The notes: generated by a model not told the origin, from the letters alone. A stretch of 64,000 nucleotides of DNA from Isoetes taiwanensis (GCA_021234155.1 JAJEKV010000066.1:6856800-6920799); one strand, 5' to 3'; positions 1 through 12,011 are shown, counted from the first letter of the stretch. Translations and numbers: made by a program.

Positions 1-92
1 CATTATTCTAGTAAAGGCAAAGTGAACAATATGAAAAAAAAACGCCCCCCACCGAAAGCCGGTATGAAAGGGGGAAACTCGTAGAAGGAAGG

Positions 93-150
93 AAGCTGCT
101 ATGAGAAGACGCCGATAACCGGTGCTGAAGGAGAAAGAGCCTTATATAGT
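93..150 (+). repeat. Partial copy of a promoter-like dispersed repeat
   Basis: This stretch shares the core GAGAAGACGCCGATAACCGG with the larger copies at about 246-395 and 6868-7011. It is followed, as in those copies, by a TATA-like stretch (CTTATATAG near 139-148). It looks like a diverged third copy. The TATA-like element at a fixed distance from the conserved core suggests an LTR or transposon promoter, but no element end can be placed here. Confidence 0.55.
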
Positions 151-245
151 GGCATGAAATAAAACATGAGAATAGCAACACCCACAGGTGGAGAACAACA
201 AGAGTGCCTGAAAAAATACAAATGAAAAAGACTCATGCCCGACGC

Positions 246-395
246 AAAGGGCGGGAAGGGAGGGAAGCCACGAGGAAGAAGAAGAGCCGCCGTGAGAAGA
301 CGCCCGATAACCGGGCCAAAGACGGAGATGGTTTAATAGTGCCTTCCCTTCCAGAATGGCGATCCGATGGCTCGGATCGATGGGATTCTCGGGAA
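246..395 (+). repeat. Direct repeat copy 1 with 8-bp dyad (LTR/TE end-like)
   Basis: About 140 bp are nearly identical to 6868-7011, 6.6 kb away in the same orientation. Both copies contain GAGAAGACGCC..GATAAC, GGGCCAAAGACGGAGATGG, a TATA-like block in the second copy, and near the right edge a perfect dyad CGATCCGA-TGGC-TCGGATCG (360-367 / 372-379). Homology stops a few bases after the dyad. Two same-strand copies flanking A/G-rich repeat DNA could be the ends of one old retroelement, or independent insertions of one family. Confidence 0.65.
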
Positions 396-1188
396 GGACT
401 CGCGAGACACAAAACCGCCGACTACCAAAGGACTTCCTTATCTATAAGTCCAAACATCCGCGAAACCGCCGTGTTTGAGTTGGGCTGCTGCCACATAGCG
501 AGGAGAAGAAAAGGAGCCAGTCGACCGGAGTGCGCCAAGCAGCGATCATGTGGAACCCCCGAGTGGTAGCCGCCGGAACCGCGACGAAAGCGTAATGAGT
601 ACCATACTGGGATGGATTTAAGAAGATACTCCCGCCACCACCCCCAAACAATCGGATAGGATAAAGGACGTAGAGAGGAAGGAGAGGAGCTTAAAGAGGG
701 CCGGAGGCGTTGAAGGATAGTGACGGGGCATGCGAACGAAGGCAAGCGAGCTAAAGAAATCGTATGAGCACGGGCAAGTTGGTCTCATTTGGAGTGGCAG
801 GGGGAGAAAAGGAACCAAGGTCCGAAGAGTCGGGTTCAAGCGATAGGGAAGCTTCGTGTTGACGACGAGAACCAGCAGGGCGAGCGAGCCGTGGAGAAAA
901 AAGCGAAGTTGAAGAAGAAGAACCGAAAGCGCCTGCTAGGGACGGCATCAGCTCAACGACCTGAAAAAGGAAAGGACATTAGAGAACAAACCAAGAAAAG
1001 GACGCCGCCACGAAGATGAATCGAAGGAAGCGCCCCGGCATGCCAACAAGAACGGCAACAAGGCGATGAAAAAACAAGTACAATGCACATATGATATGAA
1101 TGCAGATTACGGACCGAAGTCCGTGAATGTGGCCATTATTCCTGCCGAACCTGTGGCCAACATCTAGAGGGAGATAAGTGAACAAAGG
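396..1188. other. Gene-free A/G-rich stretch
   Basis: The plus strand is strongly enriched in A and G. Open frames in either direction are low-complexity (Arg/Lys/Glu-rich forward, Ser/Leu/Pro-rich in reverse) and match no family I recognise. The composition resembles the rest of 1-7011 and is probably degenerate transposon DNA. Confidence 0.6.
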
Positions 1189-1455
1189 AACCCTTCATCA
1201 TGGATCCCCAAAAACAATAACGACAAATAAGAAGGAAGAATAACAAGTAACTGAGATAATAAGGCAAAGAGGAAAAACTTACGCATAGGAATGTAAAAAT
1301 GCATAGACATAAAGATGGAACGAGAAACATGGAGATGTTGAGTAGAGTCGCACACCACGTAGCGAGCGCGAGAGGACGAGGACCGCCAGCAATCGTAAGT
1401 ACGAACCTCAACATGTGGACCCTGCATATCGAGCAAAAAACGGAGGAAACGGGGA
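1189..1455 (+). repeat. Repeat blocks A (1189-1260) and B (1354-1455), first arrangement
   Basis: Block A starts at AACCCTTCATCATGGATCCC. Block B carries GAGAGGACGAGGACCGCCAG and GTACGAACCTCAACATGTGG. Both recur at 3231-3404, but there B comes first and runs straight into A. The 93-bp spacer present here is missing there. This order swap points to rearrangement or tandem duplication of a longer unit, not simple duplication. Confidence 0.7.
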
Positions 1456-2077
<622 letters not shown>

Positions 2078-2179
2078 AAGAAAAAAAAGAAAATTGCTTT
2101 TATTTTCCATCTATGAGGCCATCAGGCCTATTAGATGTTGCAGTTACAAGGATTGTCTAACAAAAACATGCATGTCAAA

Positions 2180-2650
2180 GTGCACCCCTTTGGAGTGCGA
2201 CTTGTGCTCTCGCCTTCTTCTTTAAACTCTTCCAACAATTGCTTGTAGTTTCTTATTGAGACCGATCTCAGCTCCATTGCTTCAATTAAATACCTCCCTG
2301 ACGCTACCCGTTGTGAAAAGAACTCCAACAGGAAGCCGATTGCTCCCCATTCGGTCCCTTAGAGTTTGATACATGGGACAAGGAGAACAAAATGTGCTTC
2401 ATCCTCTATTTCATTGGACCCGCGATACCTTGCATGTGCTGCCGCTTTCATGCGAGGTATGTCACCCCATCGCCCAATCTCCACTCCCGTGATGTGAGCT
2501 GAGCCCGAATCTGCAGATTGTGTGCCTCTTGTGCATGGATACCCCTCCTGAAGGTATGGCATAGCTCTCACCCCGTTCATAGAGGTGCGATAGTATTCCA
2601 TTTTGGTACACCCCCCGCCATGCTTTATGCCGAAAGTGTATCTTCACCCA
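2180..2650 (-). pseudogene. LINE ORF2 C-terminal remnant (zf-RVT-like)
   Basis: On the minus strand, two overlapping frames together read through the C-terminal region of a non-LTR retrotransposon polymerase. One frame (from about 2647) gives ICRFGLSSH. The other continues with GVEIGRWGDIP, a Cys-poor spacer, and NEIEDEAHFVLLVPC. A third frame resumes with a Y-x-LRDRM-like segment. In intact LINEs this region reads as R-F-R-x-S-x-H..GVE.GRW..IPR..R.C..C...EDE.HF.L.CP.Y..LR, a zinc-knuckle-like end of ORF2. At least two frameshifts are needed and key Cys residues are lost, so this is a dead fragment. The reverse transcriptase itself is absent here. Confidence 0.7.
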
Positions 2651-2979
<329 letters not shown>

Positions 2980-3230
2980 AAAACCGCCAAGCGCGGAGTT
3001 GGGTCACGGCAACGAGCGAATCTGAGCACAACAATAAAATGAGGCGAACTGCATAAACTATAAGCCCAAATTAAAAACCTGTGGGTCGAAGGCCGGGCAC
3101 GCGAAGCACACGAAGCGAGGGTGAGACGAAGAGGAGCGCCAACGACCAAGCGCGAGAAGAAGTGGAACATGTAGAAGGCACCCATGAGCGATTAAGGAGA
3201 ACAAGAACGTGCATAATGGCGAAGCGGCAA

Positions 3231-3404
3231 ACACGTAGCAAGCCCGAGAGGACGAGGACCGCCAGCAACCGTGAGTACGAACCTCAACATGTGGACCCTG
3301 CATAGCGAGCAAAAAACGGAGGAAACGGAACCCTTCATCATGGATCCCCAAAAAGAAAAAACAATAACGATAAATAATAAAAAAGAATAACAAGTAACTG
3401 CGAT
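3231..3404 (+). repeat. Repeat blocks B-A, second arrangement
   Basis: Block B (3231-3330) runs directly into block A (about 3328-3404). Both correspond to 1354-1455 and 1189-1260 in reversed order. Divergence is a few per cent by eye plus small A-run indels (for example AAAAGAAAAAACAATAACG against AAAACAATAACG). Confidence 0.7.
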
Positions 3405-5570
3405 AAGAAAAAATGTGTAGACATAAAGAAGACAAAATGCTTCGTGAGATAGCATAATGCACAATGCATAATGAGAGCACAATTTATAGTGAAAAAAAAT
3501 CGCAACAACCAGCTAGAAAGGAATTCCCCAAGACTAGCACCATGCACAAAATTAAAATGCGCCCAAGATAATACCTCATGCACCATCATAAGAACCCTAA
3601 CAAGCATGAAATTTGTGAGGAAGGGAACGTAAATGTGGAATAAAAGCCCTAGGCACCAATGTTCCAAACACAAGAGATCGACAACATCCAAAAATGTGCA
3701 GAAAAAGGTCTAAAATTTGTAAAATCATAGGTTATATCCCAAATCGAATAATAAAAATGGCAATTATAGCATAGCTCAAACTTGGACCCCATACTCTATT
3801 AGAAAAAGGCAAATTCAAATGATGCGAACATAAAAAGTTAAAATAGATCACATGAATGCAATATAGGGATAATATCAAGGTAAACAACAAGAATGACGAA
3901 AAACATAAGGTGCCAGAGATGAAAAGGACAATACATGTAGGATAATATGCCACACCTTACCGTGATTCGCCCCTATGCTAACAAAGAATATACACGTGCA
4001 AAAACACACCTTATGAAAAAACACTTTAATGATCAAGTGAAACCCATACAAATGCGCCCATAAGTGCAAAAGGCCAATGCTCTCCCATCATCCTAAAGAA
4101 ATTCCAAACCAACAGGAATAACACATGTCCAGACAAAATTGAATCTGTAACAAGATGAATCGTAACAAATAACCCCATAATATTATGCTAAGGATTACGA
4201 AATGAAATGGACATGGGAGCAAATGCAAAGAAATAGGAAACACGCTTAAAACCACATTTGCACAATGAAAATCCATAAAGGTCTATTCAGATATGCCCGT
4301 AAAAACCCGCCAAGAATAGTTACCGGGAGTGTTATGTAGTAATGTGCTCAACCTCAAAAGCACAAATGAGAAAGAACCGAAAAATAAAAAAGCACCACAA
4401 GATTAGAAATTGAACATTGGCAAAATATGAGCACGTATAAGTTTGTTTTCAGACCCAAATTGTACATATGACAAGAATTGAAAGTTTCCATATGAAAGCA
4501 AGTCATGAACCATATTCACCTCCTCGTGTTTCAAAAATGAAATACACATGCAAAAATGCACCTCATGAAAAAACAATCCAATGAGTAATCCGTAACCATA
4601 CTCAAACGAATTAATGCAAAGCAATATGGATAGAAAAACAATAGCCTAAACAAATACCCCACCTGGGACTCACCTTAGATAAAAACACGATGTATGCCCC
4701 AAGTCCGAATCAAACAAGGCAAAAATTAATCCCTATGGCAATAATATACGTAATATATAGCCGATGGAATGATGCGATGGAAACAAGAAGAGGACACCCC
4801 CCTATTGACCCAATAAAAATGAGACTTGAAAAGGCCACAAAGAAAATGCCGCTAGAAAAAGGGTCGCAACAAAATAATTGTCGACATTGTTGTCCTAGAA
4901 GTCACGGAATAATCTCAAACATAAGAAGATGTCATAAAGAATAAAGAATGAGAAAGCAAAGGCAGTGAAGGCAAAAATGAGACAAAAATAGATTCAAATC
5001 CAACTTATCGAAAACACTCCAACCACGAATGTAGAACCATGCCCAGGCACCAGATAAACTCCAAGCTACACATATGACCATCATTCATCCCACAATGCAC
5101 GTTGATCCGGATTGGTGTTAATCACCATAAAATGAAGTAATTTCAATAGATATTATGCAACGAACAAACTTATATCAACCGTGGATTTAAACAAGAATAA
5201 TGGAGCCATGGTGCCAAGAAGGATAGGAAGACTTAGCAACTTCATAATAGAGAAAGAAATTGAATGTCCCATGTGTGAAAGATGACATATGACTGCTAAG
5301 AATGAATGAAGGAAGGTATATGAGCCGATGGATTGAACTACAAGTTGTGCAAAAATGAAAAGAATATATCACCCTTGAACTTGGGAATACACAATGAAAA
5401 AATAAGAAACATAAGTTAGCAAGAACGTCGAACATGACCAATTCAAAGCTATAGGAACCTCAACCCCGGTGTAGATGATAAGAAGGCCACGCCTTACATC
5501 AAAGCTAAAACAACAACTTGAATGGACAACACCATGGTGTAGAAGGTAATAAGGCACTAACCCAATAGAG
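3405..5570. other. Gene-free A-rich stretch with diverged internal repeats
   Basis: No gene is recognisable on either strand. A diverged repeat of about 80 bp is visible at 3985-4068 and 4540-4620, sharing ACACxTGCAAAAA and ATGAAAAAACA blocks. The minus strand gives short Phe/Leu/His-rich frames without known motifs. Probably old transposon sequence. Confidence 0.5.
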
Positions 5571-6627
5571 ACTCAAATACATCGATATAGGAACTCGATT
5601 GAAAATATAGAGAAAGTGCGAAAAAACTTGCCGGTCCAAAAATCATGTGTAACAGTGTGACTTAAGAGCCAGCAGCCAATAGGGCTCCTGCGCTGGACTA
5701 GAAAAGCTGCAAACAAAAGCATGTCAAAACTATGGAAAGAAAAAGAGGAAAAAATTTTTAATTTAAGCCATGGAGAACTTATCACGAATGGAAAACAAGG
5801 GAAACTAACAAAGTAGTGAAGGGATCGAAGTAAGGAATCTAAAGGACGAAAACAGCTGGTCGCATGCAACAATCTACATGCGGGCCAGTGATCAGCGAGC
5901 TGCCAATCCATCCAGAGGCTGGAGTCCAATGAGAAAAAGAAAAACCTGCCCTGGCGCAGGGCTCAGATCCAGACCAGATCGCAGGCATGGCCCAGACCAG
6001 CACGTTCGATGGAAAAGGGCCCAAGCCGGAATTTTCGGGAGCAAAGCGTTGGCAACCGCCTGAGCAGGGCCCAAGTCGGCCTGGATGGCAGGCCTGGCCC
6101 TTGAAGAACTGCCCTGAGATGGGATGAGGAACGTTGAAATGAAGCTCGACTGCAGCAGATCCAATCTGCAGGACCCCAACAATTGCAGCATCCACCTGGA
6201 ATCTCTGACGAGAACATCGCCCAGCACAACGTAACCAAACAACAGAGGAAAAAAGACAAACAACCCAAGTTTAAACCAAGAGAACACAATTCAAAGAAAC
6301 GAGAAAACCTGATGATAATTCTAACAGGCTAAACCATCCAGTGAAGAGAAACAAGTTTTGCAACGGGCCGAATTCTGCTGATACCCAAATAATCCATATC
6401 CATCCAGAAACTTAAATCAAAATAAGAAGCAAGGGCCTAGTTCAATCCAATGCCTGAGATGCCAATACTAAACATGCGTAAGCAAGATGCAGAAGCCATC
6501 AACCAATAACGAATGTTCCAATCTGCAAGAGAGTAAAACACCAGAATGCATGAAGAAATGATGGATATGAAAATAAGATCCTGCCAAGAGCAGCCAAACC
6601 AGAAGGATCCGGGCAAATTCCTCTGCG
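5571..6627. other. Gene-free stretch with a G+C-richer core
   Basis: 5870-6200 is richer in G+C than its surroundings and keeps three overlapping minus-strand open frames of 108-131 codons, none with a recognisable domain. No splice-consistent gene model could be built. Confidence 0.4.
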
Positions 6628-6832
6628 AAAGAAGCCATGGTGAAGCTGGACTAGCGCAAAATCGTGGGAAGAGGAGACATGGCGCATGAGGAAGCTGGAC
6701 TAGAGCAAAGTCCGCTCAGAAAAGAAGCCATGATGGAGCTGGACTATGGCAGAATCGCGGGAGGAAGAAACATGGGTCCTATGGTGAAGCTGGACTAGGG
6801 CAGAATCGTGGGAAGAAGAGACATGGCTGGGC
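6628..6832 (+). repeat. Imperfect tandem repeat, units of about 55-70 bp
   Basis: Four units share GAAGCTGGACTAG (or GAGCTGGACTATG) followed by GCAGAATCGYGGGA, then GGAAGA..AGACATGG. They start near 6640, 6690, 6735 and 6786. Units differ by several substitutions and small indels. The array ends just before the second promoter-like repeat (6868-7011). Confidence 0.8.
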
Positions 6833-6867
6833 GAGGAGGCCGACGAAAAACAACAGATAACAGAGAA

Positions 6868-7011
6868 CAGCAGGAAGGGAGGGAAGCCACGAGAGGAGAA
6901 GAAGAGCTGCTGTGAGAAGACGCCGATAACTGGGCCAAAGACGGAGATGGCCTAATATAGGCGCTCGTCCCTTCCCAGAATGGCGATCCGATGGCTCGGA
7001 TCGATGGGATT
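6868..7011 (+). repeat. Direct repeat copy 2 with 8-bp dyad
   Basis: This is the partner of 246-395. It has the same core, a TATA-like CCTAATATAGG at 6951-6961, and the dyad CGATCCGA-TGGC-TCGGATCG at 6984-6991 / 6996-7003. Right of about 7011 the sequence changes to AT-richer single-copy-looking DNA, so this copy probably marks the right edge of the repeat-rich block that starts before position 1. Confidence 0.65.
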
Positions 7012-9012
7012 GTTTTGCGAGGTAAAGCTTAAATACTGTTTTGCATGACTCTTTAGTCGCTTCAAATGTAGGCAGTTGGCCAGAGATTCTGTTATAATGC
7101 TTACAAGAAGATGGAGATGCTGGTACGTTAAAGTAGTGATGATTTTGGAATATTGACTGCTCTTATGGCCTTGCAACCCAGTGTGAATCTGCAAAATAAA
7201 GTGCATTACATTGACAGTGTAAAGTGCTATATGCAAACTCCTTGCAGTGTCAGTCCACTTTTGTTCTGTAGGAATAACGCAGAAGAGCATGATTACACCT
7301 GAGAATGAAGAGTGGATCAATGTGCAGCAAGCTTATATATACTGGAAACCAAGCTTATACATACTGGAAACCCCAAATGTGTATAAGATCGCCTTCCTGC
7401 AAACAAATGGGGACTTACAAAAGCTTTTCCAGTTCTAATGAGCCTCCAGCCTATATACACCATCAACCCAAATCCAAGTTGCATTCAAAACTTGCTGATG
7501 AAGAAGACACGGCCTGGCTTGCTTTGGCTCCAATTCTTTAAAAGGTAACAAGCTCATACTTTCAGCATAAGCTCCTACTTTTTCTGCTCTAAGCATTCAT
7601 GTGGTTTTTCGCTTCGTCGCACAATTGATATGGAGCTGCCAATGAGGATGACATTATGCACACATAAGTAAGAGTCAAAGAACAAGAAGCTGCACAAATC
7701 TCACACTACATTGCATTGCATACACAAATTTCTCATGTCGCACTGCACGTGCTTGGCTTTAGCAATCTGAGACGTGACAGGGCGTGAGCACCCCAAACAC
7801 TTTCATCATAGGCAAACAATTTCATTGCTCTTCTTTGTAGTTGAATATTAGTAGCACATTGGATGATGTGGTGGCGGAATTCAGTTTTCTTCGTCTCAAC
7901 ATATGTCTACATCCATATCACAAGTGCAACTATACACCATATGCCACCAGTTATTCACATGGGCTGTAAAGATTAGATAGGTAGCATGCTTCATCACCTT
8001 GGCCAGGTTTTTATTTGAGCATTATTTGGGCGAACTTGGGCACACATGTTTTGGAGCTGGATAATATTTTTCTTTGTTTTGGCTTGCATAATATTTCAAG
8101 CTATTGCCTTAATACTCCTCAACTTTCAATAACATGCCCTTCAAAAGCCCAAATTTATACTCATCACATATCCAACTACATAAGACTTCACAATGCATGG
8201 CCTTATTGTAGGACACTTCAAAGCAAAAGTTATTAAGTTATCCTATATAACTACACATCCATTTCCAACATCCAAACATAAACATTTGTATCAAAACTAA
8301 CCCCGTACGTCACATGACCACTCCACCCTAGAAAATATATTGAGCTATTTTCCACAACAATACCTAATATCACATTGTTATACACATGTTCATAAATCAC
8401 TTATTTCTTACATATGCATGAACAACCAAACCTTACCATTGACGTGGGAGAAAACATGTCATTGACATTTACTTACAATGCATTAGAAAGGACAATTGGG
8501 CACCTAACAGGCATAAGCGAATGGAATGCTGGATGGGATATATCGAAACAAAGAATCTACATATAGGTATTTCATAGATACACCAATCTTGATTCTATAG
8601 TGTTCTAAGCTCTCTATTTATGAACCTATGATAGAGGCGACCAAAATAAAGAAATAAGAATGTCACATATCCTTGCAAATTTACACATATTATAGAATGG
8701 ATTAATGCATGGAATATATTGTACGCATGTACATTGGAAGAGACTATCCATATGGGTATTTTGGTCATTCGTCTGCTTTGATCCTATCTATCACCACATT
8801 CATAGTTATATCTTACGCCAATAAACCTTAAACACTATGAGGCATAGCCTAATTATGACATGATGCATTTTATACAAAATGTTGCATCTAAAAACGTGTG
8901 CCTAGAACACAAACTTCATGCTTCAATGACACTACTACAATCTCCAAATACAAATTTTCATGCTTGATATTTCCACTTAGCACTAAGCAATGGCCTTTCA
9001 AACTATTACTAG
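7012..9012. other. Gene-free AT-rich stretch, possibly the body of a Helitron
   Basis: No coding region is supported. A 24-bp near-tandem repeat lies at about 7328-7374 (two copies around ATACTGGAAACC). From about 8240 to 9000 the plus strand is C/A-rich. Since a Helitron-like 3' end sits at 9013-9040, part of this stretch may be the body of a non-autonomous element, but no 5' TC end can be fixed. Confidence 0.4.
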
Positions 9013-9040
9013 GCCCGGCAACGCCGGGCACAATAACTAG
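9013..9040 (+). mobile_element. Helitron-like 3' terminus
   Basis: A perfect 7-bp hairpin (GCCCGGC-AAC-GCCGGGC, 9013-9029) is followed 7 bp later by CTAG at 9037-9040 and then a host T at 9041. A short GC-rich hairpin followed by CTRR and insertion before T is the diagnostic 3' end of plant Helitrons, which replicate by a rolling-circle mechanism. No Rep/helicase coding sequence is present upstream, so this would be a non-autonomous copy. The 5' boundary (TC after an A) was not found. Confidence 0.6.
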
Positions 9041-10393
9041 TTCTACTAAATCTAAAAACTCAAGCACTATGGATTGCCCCTATTTTATAGGAAGGAAGCT
9101 AGTCGCAATGCAATTTGGTAAATAAAACATTTGTCAATTAAATTAGAAGACACACTGCTCTTGTTCTAATTACTTGCTGGCCATAGTTAGCTGCTTCTAA
9201 TGTTTACCTGTGATTAATAAACTTGCTTTTTGTCCGTCAAAAAAAAAAAAAAAAAAAAAGAGTAGCTCTTATGTATTCTAGGTATGGATTACATTGGTTT
9301 GATCTTATGTTGTATGGAATAAAAATAGCAGATTTGCATCTAACTTCGTTATAGAAATCAAAGGACTCCAATGCATGTTATTGTTAGAGCACGCATGTTA
9401 TTGTTCTAAAGGAAGGACTCCAATGCATGTTTTTTTTTTGAAGTACGGAATGCAGTTCAATAGTATGTCATTTTTGGATTCACTGAAGAAGGCGATTTAT
9501 TTAACTTGTTACACTTGTGCTACGAAGAAAAAAAATCCATTTTGGAGGCTCTATATTAAATATGATAAAATGTATTTATGCACTTAGGCAGTATGTGCAA
9601 GCAAATATTAATGATCACCATTGGTAATATGGCACTTCTTTATGACCAAGCATTATTGCATAGGAACAATTGTTAAATGTATTTTTTATGACTCGAAAAT
9701 GGAAAACTTTCGTAACCTTAATTTGCTTATGGAGTTTTCGTGAGCTTAGGGTTTGTACACAATTGATTAGGGCCTTCTTGGGAAAGACATTACTATCCAA
9801 GGTATGAAGCTTAGCTTGCTAAGAATTGTCAGTAGACTTCTCTTATAGTATTTATAGTACTGAATTTTGGGAATGGTTCGTGATGGTTGGATTGAGTGTT
9901 GCCTGACTCTGTATGCCGCTGGCCATCCCTTCATGATAATCATGTATTATGCCCTCTTGCAATATGGATAGATCTATATTTGGATCCACATTGTTGAGAG
10001 CTGAGAATGGTACTTTGGAGAAGCAGACTACTGAGACCAATTCCAACATAAAGTGGTTGCACAACATAAATATAATGTGGAATGGGCTAGATGCAGCATA
10101 AGGAATTAAACTATAGAGATTATTTCTTATGCCAACGTTCTCACATGTGGTTTGCGGCTGTTTTTAAAGTCTTACATGCAGTGGACAGAACTCCGTTGGG
10201 GCAATTTCCACTGAGAAGCATGATGCAAACTTAGAGCAAGCTGGAGGCAGCTCCTAAAATGATGCCATCGAGGAATCAATCTTCAACGTTCTACTCAGGT
10301 TACCGTCTTAAATTTTTTTAAATGGATTCAAGTTGATGTACATGGTCTAACTATATGCATGAAATAATGTCTACTACTATTGGATAAATTTGA
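9041..10393. other. Gene-free stretch with a 20-nt poly(A)
   Basis: A run of about 20 A residues (9240-9259) follows GATTAATAAACTTGC and TTTTTGTCCGTC. That looks like the polyadenylated 3' tail of a retroposed element or transcript, but no target duplication was found. Short repeats around AAGGACTCCAATGCATG lie at 9362-9440. No gene is seen. Confidence 0.45.
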
Positions 10394-10406
10394 GCAAGGG
10401 TAATTT
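10394..10406. repeat. Target site duplication of the LINE, left copy
   Basis: GCAAGGGTAATTT, identical to 10869-10881. The last Ts merge with the element's poly(T), so the exact inner edge is ambiguous by a few bases. Confidence 0.85.
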
Positions 10407-10868
10407 TTTTTTTTTTTGAAGAACTGTGTCATCAATATATTAAAAGAATGGTAATGTTACAAAGCAAGTGAGGAGGAAGGAGAACTGCCCCAAAGAGACA
10501 GCGATACCTCGACACTCCACAACAAACTCACAGAAAAACTGCAACTCTACTGCTGTACAAACCGACCATCACCATCTACAATACCCAAGAAGTCCCGCCA
10601 AATGGCAAACTTCCGCTCTACTACTCCCGGGAACACCAGAAAGCTTTGAAATAGCTTGTACCTGAGTCGAGGAATCAGAGAGGCTGCAGGCTGCTGAATC
10701 CCCTGAAAGATCCGCAACCGCTGCCGCTTCCAAATCAGCCACACCAACCAAGCCACGCACAGATGCAAGGCTTGCTGCCGCAAGAGCGGCCAAGCACCAG
10801 GATACACATGAAGCAGCAACTGCTGGCTAGTCAATCTCACCTGAAACAGAGCCCTAACCCAATCCCAG
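10404..10868 (-). mobile_element. 5'-truncated LINE (L1-like) insertion
   Basis: Read on the minus strand this is the 3' end of a non-LTR retrotransposon. An open frame enters without a start at 10868 and stops at 10547. It encodes a hydrophobic Trp-rich tail (AWLVWLIWKRQRLRIFQG) like the C-terminal end of plant LINE ORF2. A 3' untranslated region of about 130 bp follows, containing AATATATTGATGACACAG, and then a run of about 16 A (T on the plus strand, 10404-10417). A perfect 13-bp duplication flanks the whole. Endonuclease and reverse transcriptase are missing, the usual result of incomplete target-primed reverse transcription. The unbroken frame and perfect duplication suggest a fairly recent insertion. 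Confidence 0.88.
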
Positions 10869-10881
10869 GCAAGGGTAATTT
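10869..10881. repeat. Target site duplication of the LINE, right copy
   Basis: GCAAGGGTAATTT, exact match to 10394-10406, abutting the truncated 5' end of the minus-strand LINE. Confidence 0.88.
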
Positions 10882-11050
10882 ATTTGTGCTTAGTGCATTT
10901 AGCTAAAGTGATATTTGTCCATTATATCTACTAGTGATAAATCTAGCAGAGGGCATCTGTTATAATCATTAAGTTATAATGGCTTTGACAAGTGGCATAT
11001 TGCAAAAGGAACCTCCAGTTGTAGATGTATGGCTGCAATATTGCATGTTC

Positions 11051-11130
11051 ACGAGGACTCGCATCATGCATCCAAATCGCCGATAAGAAGAGAACTCTGC
11101 TTAACTTTGAAGAATCGCGAAGGACGAATC
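11051..11130 (+). repeat. Local repeat block B, copy 1
   Basis: About 80 bp containing GAGGACTCGCATCATGCATC and GATAAGAAGAGAACTCTGC, repeated with few changes at 11934-12011. Function unknown. It is one half of a B/A block pair whose A blocks lie at 11605-11930 and 12115-12286. Confidence 0.8.
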
Positions 11131-11656
11131 ATGTATGGTAGGTACGCACAAGTATTTTACATTGGTTGAGAGTGGGTAGTCGCACATCACAGGCTGCCCA
11201 AAAACTAATCATAACTTATTACAATTATGCAGCTAAAAACAACTCCTCGATTGAGTTATCAACATAACAAAGTATGATGAGACGTTGGATGATATACCAG
11301 CTGAAGGATTATCGCTGGGATTAAAAAACCCCACCCTTTCGGGTTTTCGAGGAAAAACTCTAATGATAAGCCCTCAACAAGGGGCTTGGACAATCGTCAG
11401 GCTACTACAACGGCCCCCAAAAAACATAAATATCGATGAAGCCAGAAAGCGCAGGTTAACTAAATCCACTAAAACATATACATGATCTCTAAAATAAAAA
11501 GGGTTGGTCAAGCGTGCCACGCAAAATAATAAACATAACATAAATAGAGGAAGAGGGAGAGAATTAATTAATTATACATAATTAAAAAGGAATTGGGGGG
11601 TTGGGTTCAAGAGGAAGAGAAAGGGAACTGGTGAGACGAAGAAGAAACGCTGATTT

Positions 11657-11672
11657 GAGAAGCTGGAGAAGA
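11657..11672 (+). repeat. SINE target site duplication, left copy
   Basis: GAGAAGCTGGAGAAGA, identical to 11812-11827. The uninterrupted paralogous site is at 12168-12183 (one substitution). Confidence 0.95.
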
Positions 11673-11811
11673 CGTCCATCGCGGTGGTGGGCTAGTGGTA
11701 AGGCCTTGGATTGGGGTGATCTCCACCAGGGTTCAAAACCCGCTGGCTACTATCGGGTGGGAGACGTGGGTGGGTGCAAGTCCCACCAACCATGCCTTCA
11801 ATAAAAAAAAA
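11673..11811 (+). mobile_element. tRNA-derived SINE, 139 bp, complete
   Basis: Between two perfect 16-bp direct repeats lies a 139-bp element with an internal RNA polymerase III promoter. A box-A-like GTGGGCTAGTGGTAAGG lies at about 11687-11703. About 30 bp later comes a box-B-like GGTTCAAAACC (about 11729-11740), the arrangement found in tRNA genes and tRNA-derived SINEs. A tRNA-unrelated part follows and the element ends in ATGCCTTCAATAAAAAAAAA. SINEs code for nothing and are copied by LINE enzymes. Target length and A-tail fit LINE-dependent mobilisation, and a LINE tail with similar hallmarks lies 0.8 kb upstream. The empty paralogous site at 12168-12183 proves insertion after duplication of the host block. 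Confidence 0.93.
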
Positions 11812-11827
11812 GAGAAGCTGGAGAAGA
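11812..11827 (+). repeat. SINE target site duplication, right copy
   Basis: Exact copy of 11657-11672, directly after the element's A-tail. Confidence 0.95.
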
Positions 11828-11933
11828 TTCTTGCTATAAAAAACTAAACCAGAGCTCCAAAAATACATGCAAAACATGCATGCTCCTCCTCTTGAGAATC
11901 TCGATCTTACAGAGTGGATCGATTTGCATTATC

Positions 11934-12011
11934 ATGAGGACTCGTATCATGCATCCAAACTGTCGATAAGAAGAGAACTCTGCTTTAACTTTGAAGAATC
12001 GCGAAAGACGA
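11934..12011 (+). repeat. Local repeat block B, copy 2
   Basis: Partner of 11051-11130, separated from it by about 0.8 kb. It follows block A copy 1 almost directly, so the order in this locus is B, spacer, A (with SINE), B, spacer, A. Confidence 0.8.

Larger units (their letters stand above)
11605..11930 (+). repeat. Local repeat block A, copy 1 (SINE-filled)
   Basis: The block starts at TTCAAGAGGAAGAGAAA and ends at GAGTGGATCGATTTGCATT. It is interrupted at 11673-11811 by a SINE. With the SINE and one target duplication removed it aligns end to end with 12115-12286. The sense strand would encode a Lys/Arg/Glu-rich peptide in copy 2, but no protein family is recognised. Confidence 0.85.

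Noticed and set aside
9240-9259. Processed pseudogene or second LINE ending in the 20-nt poly(A)
   Set aside because: No coding homology upstream and no matching target duplication on the two sides, so only the poly(A) itself is recorded.
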